A stretch of DNA of 64,000 bases, taken from positions 310,001-374,000 of the forward strand of contig NZ_ML133688.1 in the NCBI RefSeq assembly GCF_003985155.1, read 5' to 3'. Positions within the stretch are counted from its first letter, which is position 1, and the number at the start of each line of letters is the position of its first letter. The position numbers and the translations under genes are program-made. Below the pieces are notes generated by a model that was given only the letters and a program-made list of their open reading frames with translations, was not told the origin of the DNA and did not search any database. Source of the DNA: Rhizobium vallis. Its GTDB lineage: Bacteria > Pseudomonadota > Alphaproteobacteria > Rhizobiales > Rhizobiaceae. This document shows, piece after piece, positions 57,162 through 64,000 of the stretch.

Positions 57162-58544
57162 GTGACCATCCTTCTCAATTCCCTCGAATCCCGCGACGCC
57201 GCCTTCGTTCTTCATCCCTATACAAACGCCTCGCAGCACTTGAAGGACGGCCCGCTGGTGATCGCCAGGGGTGAGGGGATCCACATCATCGACAGCGACG
57301 GCAATAAATATATCGAGGGGCTTGGCGGGCTGTTTTGTGCGTCGCTGGGTTTCAGTGAACAACGGCTGGTAGACGCGGCAACCCGCCAGATGAAGGAATT
57401 GCCCTTCTATCACAGCTTCGGCGGCAAGACGCATGAGACCGCAGTCGAGCTTGCCGACCGGCTCATCCAGCTTTCACCGGTGCCGATGTCGAAAGTGTTC
57501 TTTGCCAATTCGGGTTCCGAGGCCAACGACACGGCCATGAAGCTTGTCTGGTATTATCACAATGCCATCGGCAAGCCGGAAAAGAAGAAAATCATATCGC
57601 GGATGCGGGCCTACCACGGCGTGACGATCGCTTCGGCCAGCCTGACCGGCCTTCCGAACAACCATCGCGATTTCGATCTGCCTATTGACCGGGTGCTGCA
57701 TACCGATTGCCCGGAATTTTATCGCTACGGCCGCCCGGGGGAGACGGAGGAGGAGTTTGCGACACGCTGTGCGGATTCGCTTGAACAAATGATCCTCGCC
57801 GAGGGCCCGGAAACCATCGGTGCATTTTTCGCTGAGCCGTTGATGGCTTCCGGCGGCTGCATCGTCCCGCCGCCGACCTATTACGAGAAGGTCCAGGCAA
57901 TCCTCAAAAAATACGACGTGCTGCTGATCGCCGATGAAGTCATCTGCGGCTTCGGCAGGCTCGGTACGATGTTCGGCTCCGAAAGCTTCGGGCTTCAGCC
58001 GGATATGATCGTCATGGCAAAGCAGCTATCTGCAGCCTATCAGCCGATATCCGCACTGATGATCAACGAGAAGGTCCATTCCGCAGTCGTTGCCGAAAGC
58101 GAGAAAATCGGAACATTCGGACATGGTTTCACCTATAGCGGCCATCCTGTTGCGACCGCCGTCGCTTTGGAAACCTTGAAAATCTACGAGGAGCGCGACA
58201 TTGTCGGCCACGTCAGGGACGTCGCCCCGGTATTCCAACGGCGATTGAACGAACTTGGCGAGCATCCGCTGGTGGGCAACGCCCGCGGCCGCGGCCTCAT
58301 CGGCACTCTCGAACTGGTTCGCAACAAGGAAACGAAAGAGCAGTTCAAGCGAGCGGACGGCATTGCCATTCACGCGGGCAAGCAGGCCCAGGTACATGGC
58401 GTCATCACGCGCGCTCTTGGCGACAACTACTCGCTTTGCCCGCCGCTTATCATCACCGAGGGTGAGATCAACGATTTGTTCGACCGCTCTACCCGTGCTT
58501 TGGATGACACCTACACATGGGCCAGGGCGACCGGCCTCTACTGA
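57162..58544 (+). CDS. Class III aminotransferase
   Basis: A 460-residue PLP-dependent omega-aminotransferase. The PLP lysine is K287 in VMAKQLSAAYQPISA; the ring-nitrogen aspartate is D258 in LIADEVICGFGR; SGSEANDTAMK forms the phosphate-binding turn. Family members convert beta-alanine, GABA, putrescine or taurine to semialdehydes using pyruvate or 2-oxoglutarate. The start is GTG (57162) with GGAGAA ahead. In this operon it would transaminate the amine left after guanidino hydrolysis, e.g. GABA to succinate semialdehyde, feeding the dehydrogenase two genes on. Confidence 0.93.
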   Translation: MTILLNSLESRDAAFVLHPYTNASQHLKDGPLVIARGEGIHIIDSDGNKYIEGLGGLFCASLGFSEQRLVDAATRQMKELPFYHSFGGKTHETAVELADRLIQLSPVPMSKVFFANSGSEANDTAMKLVWYYHNAIGKPEKKKIISRMRAYHGVTIASASLTGLPNNHRDFDLPIDRVLHTDCPEFYRYGRPGETEEEFATRCADSLEQMILAEGPETIGAFFAEPLMASGGCIVPPPTYYEKVQAILKKYDVLLIADEVICGFGRLGTMFGSESFGLQPDMIVMAKQLSAAYQPISALMINEKVHSAVVAESEKIGTFGHGFTYSGHPVATAVALETLKIYEERDIVGHVRDVAPVFQRRLNELGEHPLVGNARGRGLIGTLELVRNKETKEQFKRADGIAIHAGKQAQVHGVITRALGDNYSLCPPLIITEGEINDLFDRSTRALDDTYTWARATGLY

Positions 58545-58561
58545 ACAAGGGAACCGACGAC

Positions 58562-60154
58562 ATGCGAAACTTCGAAATACCGGGAAGATCGATAGCCGTC
58601 GGCCGCAATGGGATGGCAGCGACATCGCACCCCATGGCGACCTTGACCGCGATCGAAATCCTCAAAGCCGGCGGCAAGGCGATCGATGCTGCGGTGGGTG
58701 CCTGTGCCGTGCAATGCGTGGTCGAAGCCGGGTCCACCGGCATCGGCGGCGATTGTTTTGCGCTGCTGGCTTCAAATGGAAATGACGATGTCGTTGCTTA
58801 TAACGGCTCGGGACGCACGCCGGCCGCGGCGCATTTCGAGTGGTATCGGGATAACGGGATCACCTCGATCGAGCGATCGTCGCCGCATGCGGTGACCGTT
58901 CCCGGCGCGGTGGATGCATGGGCGCGGCTGGTCGCCGATCACGGAAGGATGTCGCTGGCCGAAATTCTAGCTCCAGCGATAGCGTTGGCGCGCGACGGCT
59001 ACGGGATTACGCCGCGAGTTGCCGCCGACATCTCCAATCAACGCGAATTGCTGCTGCGCGATCCCTCAACGCGCCGCATTTTGCTGGCCGATGACGAGGT
59101 CCCGCCTGTCGGATCGGTTCAATGGCAGCCGGAATTGGCGCAGACCCTGGAGACGATAGGAGCTTTGGGGCGTGACGGCTTCTATCGCGGCCCCGTGGCG
59201 GAAGACATGGTGGCGCGGCTGAATTCGCTTGGCGGGCTCCACACGCTTGAGGATTTTGCGTCCGCCGCCGGCGAATATGTGAAGCCAGTCAGCGCGACCT
59301 ATCGAGGATGGACCGTGCATGAATGCCCGCCGAACGGGCAGGGGATCATCGCTTTGATGATCCTGAAGATCCTGGAGCGTTTCGAACGCAAGGGCGATCC
59401 GCTCGGCGCCGACAATCTGCACATCGAAATCGAAGCCACTCGACTGGCCTATGCAGCCCGCGATCGGTGGATTGCCGACACTGCGGTATCGGATGTTCCG
59501 GTCGACTTCCTGCTATCCGATGAACTCGCCGATAGTCTTGCCAGCAAGATCGACATGAACGGGATTGCCGACGCCACGGCGGCTCTCGACGGTGCCGAGC
59601 ATGCGGACACGGTCTATATTTCGGTTGTCGACAAAGACCGAAATGTTGCGAGCTTCATCAACTCGATCTTCCATTCCTACGGAAGTGGTTTGATGGCGCC
59701 AAACTCCGGCGTGTTGTTCCACAATCGTGGGCAGAGCTTCAGTGTGAAACAGGGCCATCCGAATGCGATAGGGCCGCGCAAGAGACCCATGCACACGATC
59801 ATCCCGGGGCTGGTGACACGCCATGGCAAAGCTGTCCTGTCGTTCGGCGTCATGGGCGGGCACTATCAGGCGATGGGCCACGCCCACTTCCTCTCCAAGC
59901 TGTTCGATTTCGGTCTGGACATCCAAAGCGCCATCGATCTACCCCGGCTCTTTCCGCTCCCCGGCACGGCGTCGGTCGAGGCAGAAGCACTCCTTCGGAC
60001 CGCCATCGGTCACGATCTTGAAGCGCGCGGTTTCAAGGTTGTCGCTCCCAATTGGGCAATTGGCGGCGCCCAGGCGATCTGGATCGACGATCAAAACCAC
60101 ACGCTGCTCGGCGCCTCCGATCATCGAAAAGATGGTTGCGCGCTCGGCTACTGA
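58562..60154 (+). CDS. Gamma-glutamyltransferase family protein
   Basis: A 530-residue Ntn-hydrolase of the gamma-glutamyltransferase family. The autoprocessing threonine is T350 in HADTVYISVVDKDRNVASFINSI, and GSGLMAPNSGVLFHNR with PRKRPMHTIIPGL forms the small-subunit substrate site. Unlike classical Ggt it has no signal peptide, so it should work in the cytoplasm. It may release glutamate from a gamma-glutamylated amine or act as an acylase on an imported conjugate. The ATG at 58562 follows AAGGGA; the upstream frame is inside the aminotransferase gene. Unusual partner for a ureohydrolase-aminotransferase pathway. Confidence 0.9.
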   Translation: MRNFEIPGRSIAVGRNGMAATSHPMATLTAIEILKAGGKAIDAAVGACAVQCVVEAGSTGIGGDCFALLASNGNDDVVAYNGSGRTPAAAHFEWYRDNGITSIERSSPHAVTVPGAVDAWARLVADHGRMSLAEILAPAIALARDGYGITPRVAADISNQRELLLRDPSTRRILLADDEVPPVGSVQWQPELAQTLETIGALGRDGFYRGPVAEDMVARLNSLGGLHTLEDFASAAGEYVKPVSATYRGWTVHECPPNGQGIIALMILKILERFERKGDPLGADNLHIEIEATRLAYAARDRWIADTAVSDVPVDFLLSDELADSLASKIDMNGIADATAALDGAEHADTVYISVVDKDRNVASFINSIFHSYGSGLMAPNSGVLFHNRGQSFSVKQGHPNAIGPRKRPMHTIIPGLVTRHGKAVLSFGVMGGHYQAMGHAHFLSKLFDFGLDIQSAIDLPRLFPLPGTASVEAEALLRTAIGHDLEARGFKVVAPNWAIGGAQAIWIDDQNHTLLGASDHRKDGCALGY

Positions 60155-60171
60155 CAGCGATGGAGAAAGAC

Positions 60172-61608
60172 ATGTCGGGATATCCGGACACCCAACTTTA
60201 CATCAATGGCCTCTGGCGGGACGGCTCGCACGATCATCTCGCCATCGTCAATCCCGCTTCGGGCGAGGTCATCGGCCACGTTTCGAATGCCAGCAAAAGT
60301 GATCTCGACGAAGCGCTTGCGGCTGCCGCCGCCGGCTTTGAACAATGGCGTCGCGTCAGTGCGTTCGAGCGGGCAAAACTTATGCGCCGAGCTGCCGAGA
60401 TCCTGCGCGACCGTTCCGCGGCGATCTCGATGATGATGACCCTGGAGCAGGGCAAGCCGCTGGCTGAATCCAAAGCGGAAACGGCCGGCGCTGCCGACAC
60501 CATCGACTGGTTTGCCGAAGAGGCTCGGCGTAGCTACGGCCGCCTGATCCCGCCGAGAGCGACCAATGTCAGGCAAATGGTGGTCAAGGAGCCTGTCGGC
60601 CCGGTGGCTGCCTTCAGTCCCTGGAACTTCCCGTTGAACCAAGCCGTGCGCAAGGTTTCGGCGGCCCTTGCAGCCGGCTGCTCGATCATATTGAAGGGAC
60701 CGGAGGAGACGCCGGCAAGCTGCGCCGAGCTCGTTCGCGCCTTTGCCGACGCAGGCCTGCCGGCGGGCGTTCTCAATCTGGTTTTCGGAATTCCAGCCGA
60801 TATTTCAAATCACCTGATCCCGCACCCTGTCGTCCGCAAGATCTCCTTCACCGGATCGACCCCGGTCGGAAAGCAACTGGCCTCGCTCGCCGGCGCGCAC
60901 ATGAAGCGCGTCACGATGGAACTCGGCGGCCATGCGCCGGCGCTCGTTTTCGATGATGCCGATATCGATCTTGCGGTCAGGATATTGGCCGGCGCGAAGT
61001 TTCGAAATGGCGGCCAGGTCTGCGTAGCGCCGACGCGTTTCCTCATCCAGGAACGCGTCTTTGAAAAATTCCTCGACGGCTTCGTCAAGGCCGCCGAGGC
61101 AGTCACTGTCGGCGATGGCTTGAGTGACGGCACGACAATGGGACCGCTTGCCAACCCGCGAAGGGTCGAAGCGATGGAAGCACTGACCGCCGACGCAGTC
61201 ATGCGCGGCGCCAGGATCGCAACCGGCGGCAAAAGGATCGGCAATCTCGGCAACTTCTTCCAGCCAACAGTTCTGACCGACGTTCCACAAGATGCGCGCG
61301 TGCTGAACGAAGAACCCTTCGGTCCAATGGCGATCGTCAGCGCATTTTCGGACTACGGTTCTGCCATTGCGGAAGCCAACCGCCTGCCATACGGGCTGGC
61401 GGCATATGCCTACACGACGTCCGCCAAGACGAGCGCAGACCTTGCCCGCGACATCGAAAGCGGCATGCTGTCGATCAATCATCACGGACTGGCGCTACCC
61501 GAGCTGCCTTTCGGCGGCATCAAGGAGTCAGGCTACGGGTCGGAAGGCGGCAGCGAAGCCATGGAAGCCTTCTTCAATACGAAGCTCGTAACCGAGGCTA
61601 TTAATTAG
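60172..61608 (+). CDS. NAD(P)-dependent semialdehyde dehydrogenase (GabD-like)
   Basis: A 478-residue aldehyde dehydrogenase. Catalytic C284 in NGGQVCVAPTRF and general base E250 in MELGGHAP are present; FSPWNFPLNQAVRKVSAALAAGC, the GSTPVGKQL cofactor region and EEPFGPMA are typical of succinate semialdehyde dehydrogenases. The ATG at 60172 has GGAGAA ahead; the ATG at 60160 overlaps that ribosome site. It completes the operon by oxidising the semialdehyde from the aminotransferase to the acid. Exact aldehyde not determined by sequence. Confidence 0.92.
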   Translation: MSGYPDTQLYINGLWRDGSHDHLAIVNPASGEVIGHVSNASKSDLDEALAAAAAGFEQWRRVSAFERAKLMRRAAEILRDRSAAISMMMTLEQGKPLAESKAETAGAADTIDWFAEEARRSYGRLIPPRATNVRQMVVKEPVGPVAAFSPWNFPLNQAVRKVSAALAAGCSIILKGPEETPASCAELVRAFADAGLPAGVLNLVFGIPADISNHLIPHPVVRKISFTGSTPVGKQLASLAGAHMKRVTMELGGHAPALVFDDADIDLAVRILAGAKFRNGGQVCVAPTRFLIQERVFEKFLDGFVKAAEAVTVGDGLSDGTTMGPLANPRRVEAMEALTADAVMRGARIATGGKRIGNLGNFFQPTVLTDVPQDARVLNEEPFGPMAIVSAFSDYGSAIAEANRLPYGLAAYAYTTSAKTSADLARDIESGMLSINHHGLALPELPFGGIKESGYGSEGGSEAMEAFFNTKLVTEAIN

Positions 61609-61660
61609 CCACTGTCCGTCATCGGAATTGGTCCGTATCGTTGCGCCAGTCGTTTCGGAG

Positions 61661-62179
61661 TCAGATCGTGCCGGGGCGAGGGGAGCCGGTTGATTGACTC
61701 ATGGAAGACAAAACGTCGTCTTCGGCGCTCGGCACCGTTCCACCTGGGGTCAAGTCGTCGACCGCTTTGGGAAGATCGCGGCTCAGCCGCCCAAGAATCT
61801 CCTGATGCGAAAGACCGGTATTCCTGGCGATTTCGCTCAGAACGTCCGGACCCAGTGCTTCCGCAAGCTGGCCGTCGTTGATGTCGGCATTCTGGCCTGG
61901 CCTTACCCACGACTCCATCTTGTCACCGTGACCATTCTGCTGGAAGGTCTTGAGGAGATCGCCAAGACCACCGCTGACGATACTGCCTGATGTCAGCCCT
62001 CCGAGAAGATCGCCGAGACCGCCCGAACCGGCTAGTCCGCCAAGCCCGCCCGGCTGCTGGCCCGCGCCCGGCTGCTGAGGGTTCTGGAGACCTCGCAGGA
62101 GCTCCCCAATCTTGTCTCTGTTCTGATAACCGGCGACGGCAAGAACGGCGAGAAGCGCTTTCAATGGACCGCTCATCAT
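61661..62179 (-). CDS. YidB-like (DUF937) protein
   Basis: A 172-residue protein beginning MMSGPLKALLAVLAVAGYQNRDK, followed by a glycine/glutamine-rich linker (GGLGGLAGSGGLGDLLGGL) and a C-terminal YidB domain (WVRPGQNADINDGQLAEALG; SEIARNTGLSHQEILGRLSRDLPKAVDDLTPGG). The function of YidB is unknown. Strong AGGAGG ribosome site before the ATG pair at 62179/62176; the longer frame to 62350 is not needed. An EcfG-like promoter with one mismatch lies 60-85 bases upstream, so stress induction is possible. Confidence 0.85.
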   Translation of the reverse strand: MMSGPLKALLAVLAVAGYQNRDKIGELLRGLQNPQQPGAGQQPGGLGGLAGSGGLGDLLGGLTSGSIVSGGLGDLLKTFQQNGHGDKMESWVRPGQNADINDGQLAEALGPDVLSEIARNTGLSHQEILGRLSRDLPKAVDDLTPGGTVPSAEDDVLSSMSQSTGSPRPGTI

Positions 62180-62238
62180 TATGAAATCCTCCTGTGGTGC
62201 GGGCGATCCAATTCTGGAGCGCCGGATTGCAGGAAGGC

Positions 62239-62263
62239 AATGTCCCAAGTGCACAAAGGTTCC
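62239..62263 (-). promoter_or_regulatory. Possible EcfG promoter of the YidB-like gene
   Basis: Minus strand GGAAC-N16-CATT, one mismatch from GGAAC-N16-CGTT, 60-84 bases ahead of the start at 62179. Weaker than the sites at 24610 and 37811. Confidence 0.4.
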
Positions 62264-62418
62264 ACATCGTTTTATCAGGGGAAACGATGCGGCCCCGCCG
62301 TTCTCGTCTGCGTTTTTGCTGCTGCCGCGGTCCCGATTGATCCTTCGCAATGCAGTGACAGGCGGATGTCATATTGCAATATATTGAACGAAATCGCCTG
62401 CCGGTTCCGGACCATCGA

Positions 62419-63681
62419 ATGATGATATCATTGGTGACGACAGAAGCATTCCAGCGGCTCAGCCTCGCGCTTGCGATCGGCATCCTGGTCGGCATTGAGC
62501 GCGGCTGGCAGGATCGTGACGTCGCCGCGGGTAAAAGGGTGGCGGGCATCCGCACCTATGGCCTGTCCAGCTTCCTCGGAGGCTTCTGCGGTTTCCTGCA
62601 GCCCATGATCGGCCCGGTTCTGCCGACGGCCATCTTCGGGTTCTTTTGCATCACGGTGCTGCTTTTCAGCCGTTTGCAGGCCGTCAGGGAAGAGGATTAC
62701 AGCGCCACCGGCGCCATTGCAGCAATAATGGTCTTTGCGCTCGGATTCGGCGCAGCAGTTGCGGATATGACGGTAACGGCGGCGAGCGCTGTTGCCGTCA
62801 CGGTTCTTCTCGCGGCGCGGGAACCGTTGCATGGATTTCTCAGGCAATTGACCTGGCTCGAGCTCAGGGCCGCCCTCATCCTGCTGACGATGACGGTCGT
62901 CATCCTGCCGATCCTTCCCAACGAGGCGGTCGATCGCTGGCAGCTGATCAATCCCTTTGAACTTTGGATGATGACGATCCTGGTGGGAGGCGTCTCTTTT
63001 GCGGGTTATATCCTGATCAAGCTTAGCGGCGCCCGCGCCGGAATATTGCTGACCGGGGCAAGCGGCGGCATCGTCTCGTCGACAGCTTTGACGCTTTCCT
63101 TTGCCCGCCAGTCGATGCAGATGCGTCCGCTCTCGCCACTTCTCTCGGCGGGTGCCATGCTGGCGGGAACCGTTTCCCTTGTCCGGGTGCTCTTGATTTG
63201 CGGCGTCATTGCGCCGGCTGTTTTCTTGGAGCTGGCTCCATCGCTCGCTGCCGCTGCGGCGGTTTTCGCCGTGGGAGCCGGCCTTTCTGCATTGTCGCGC
63301 CGCGCCGATGAGGGCGCCGATTTTACACCACGAAACCCGCTTGAGGTAATGGTCGTGCTCCGTTTCGCGCTGGTTCTCGCCGTCGTGATGGTCGTGACGA
63401 GAATGACCATGATCGTCTTCGGAACTCAGTCGCTGATCGCTCTTGCTTTCATTACGGGACTGGGCGACCTCGATGCGATAACCCTCGTCGTTGCGAGATT
63501 GCCCAACGCGCAGGTGCCGGCGGACGCGGCCGCTCGCGCCATAGCCGTCGCGGCCTTTGCCAATCTCCTTGCCAAGACTGTTCTTGCAGCAAGCATGGGA
63601 AGCATCGGCTATGCAGTTCGCCTCGCCATTGCCGGCGTTTTCGCAACCCTTGCCGGAACTGCCGGCTTGTTCCTGGTTTAA
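62419..63681 (+). CDS. MgtC/SapB plus DUF4010 membrane protein
   Basis: A 420-residue integral membrane protein. The N-terminal part is MgtC-like (LALAIGILVGIERGWQDR; RVAGIRTYGLSSFLGG; EDYSATGAIAAIMVFALGFG), with three to four helices; the C-terminal DUF4010 part has about eight more (GASGGIVSSTALTLSFARQS; TGLGDLDAITLVVARL). MgtC proteins act in magnesium limitation and regulate ATP synthase in pathogens; the fused DUF4010 form is uncharacterised. Start ATG at 62419 or the next codon; ribosome site weak. It converges on a universal stress protein gene. Confidence 0.88.
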   Translation: MMISLVTTEAFQRLSLALAIGILVGIERGWQDRDVAAGKRVAGIRTYGLSSFLGGFCGFLQPMIGPVLPTAIFGFFCITVLLFSRLQAVREEDYSATGAIAAIMVFALGFGAAVADMTVTAASAVAVTVLLAAREPLHGFLRQLTWLELRAALILLTMTVVILPILPNEAVDRWQLINPFELWMMTILVGGVSFAGYILIKLSGARAGILLTGASGGIVSSTALTLSFARQSMQMRPLSPLLSAGAMLAGTVSLVRVLLICGVIAPAVFLELAPSLAAAAAVFAVGAGLSALSRRADEGADFTPRNPLEVMVVLRFALVLAVVMVVTRMTMIVFGTQSLIALAFITGLGDLDAITLVVARLPNAQVPADAAARAIAVAAFANLLAKTVLAASMGSIGYAVRLAIAGVFATLAGTAGLFLV

Positions 63682-63742
63682 GCCTTCGTCGTCGGATTTG
63701 GCTGGTGTTATCAGCGGCATCGAGCGCCGGATGAGAGAGACT

Positions 63743-64000
63743 TCAGTGGCAGAGAAGGGCGGGCATATCGAGGCGCGTCAACAGCGATCGGGTGACGCCT
63801 CCAAGAATGAACTCCCGCAATCTCGAATGGCCGAACGCACCACAGACCAGCAAATCGGCCTTGCGCTCCAGGGCGGTTGCCTGAATGACGCCGGCGACCG
63901 GTTCTCCATTCGCCTGCACAGCCGCGACATCGACGGAAAGTCCAGCCTTTTGAAGCGTGGTCGCAAAGCGGTCGCGGCTTAGATGGTCGATCTGCTTGTC
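63743..64000 (-). CDS. Universal stress protein (UspA family), 3' part
   Basis: The C-terminal 85 residues of a UspA-fold protein; the gene runs off the window end. The ATP-binding signature of the family (Gx2Gx9G[ST]-like) is seen as CGAFGHSRLREFILGGVTRSLL, preceded by ERKADLLV. The protein ends MPALLCH. The full length cannot be seen. Confidence 0.82.
   Translation of the reverse strand, partial: DKQIDHLSRDRFATTLQKAGLSVDVAAVQANGEPVAGVIQATALERKADLLVCGAFGHSRLREFILGGVTRSLLTRLDMPALLCH

Overview
The window reads as a chromosomal segment of an alphaproteobacterium of the Rhizobium/Agrobacterium type, most likely the R. leguminosarum/etli group. Supporting signs are GC-rich coding sequence, a divergent uvrA/ssb pair sharing a GTTC-N7-GTTC LexA box, a glnB-glnA pair behind a sigma-54 promoter, an IalB-like protein, several GGAAC-N16/17-CGTT-type EcfG promoters, and many solute-binding-protein transport operons. 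No rRNA, tRNA, CRISPR array, insertion sequence or prophage was recognised.

Layout. 1-17.7 kb is mostly housekeeping: 3' part of mfd, an OsmC protein, an orphan Imm11-like immunity gene, a DsbA-type oxidoreductase, a YejA-like binding protein, an IalB-like secreted protein, hspQ, glnA-glnB, the NAD(P)HX repair gene, then uvrA-GNAT-DUF72 diverging from ssb, and marC. 17.9-29 kb starts with gyrA and ends with coaD, two cyclophilins, queA and tgt. Between gyrA and coaD lies an accessory block: a four-gene unit around a FAD-dependent aldonolactone-oxidase-like protein, and a small minus-strand unit of two tiny membrane proteins with its own EcfG promoter and terminator. 29-38.3 kb is accessory: an O-acyltransferase, a DUF4864 protein, an HxlR regulator with a beta-ketoacyl synthase, an RTX glycosidase divergent from a GH13 enzyme, and two small EcfG-type stress genes.

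38.4-44.5 kb is one catabolic/import unit: a metallophosphoesterase fused translationally to a complete CUT1/Ugp-type ABC importer and followed by a convergent LacI regulator. 44.7-51.8 kb holds an M16 protease, a GNAT remnant, a redoxin and a large zinc-ribbon/cyclase/ATPase/TPR protein. 51.9-61.6 kb is a coherent polar amino acid or guanidino-compound module: an ABC importer and FCD-GntR regulator diverge from a ureohydrolase, binding protein, class III aminotransferase, gamma-glutamyltransferase and semialdehyde dehydrogenase. Together these could import a guanidino acid, release urea, transaminate the amine and oxidise the semialdehyde. The end has a YidB-like protein, an MgtC/DUF4010 membrane protein and a partial universal stress protein.

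Functions come from motif recognition in translated sequence. No database search was run, so substrates and subfamily names are inference.
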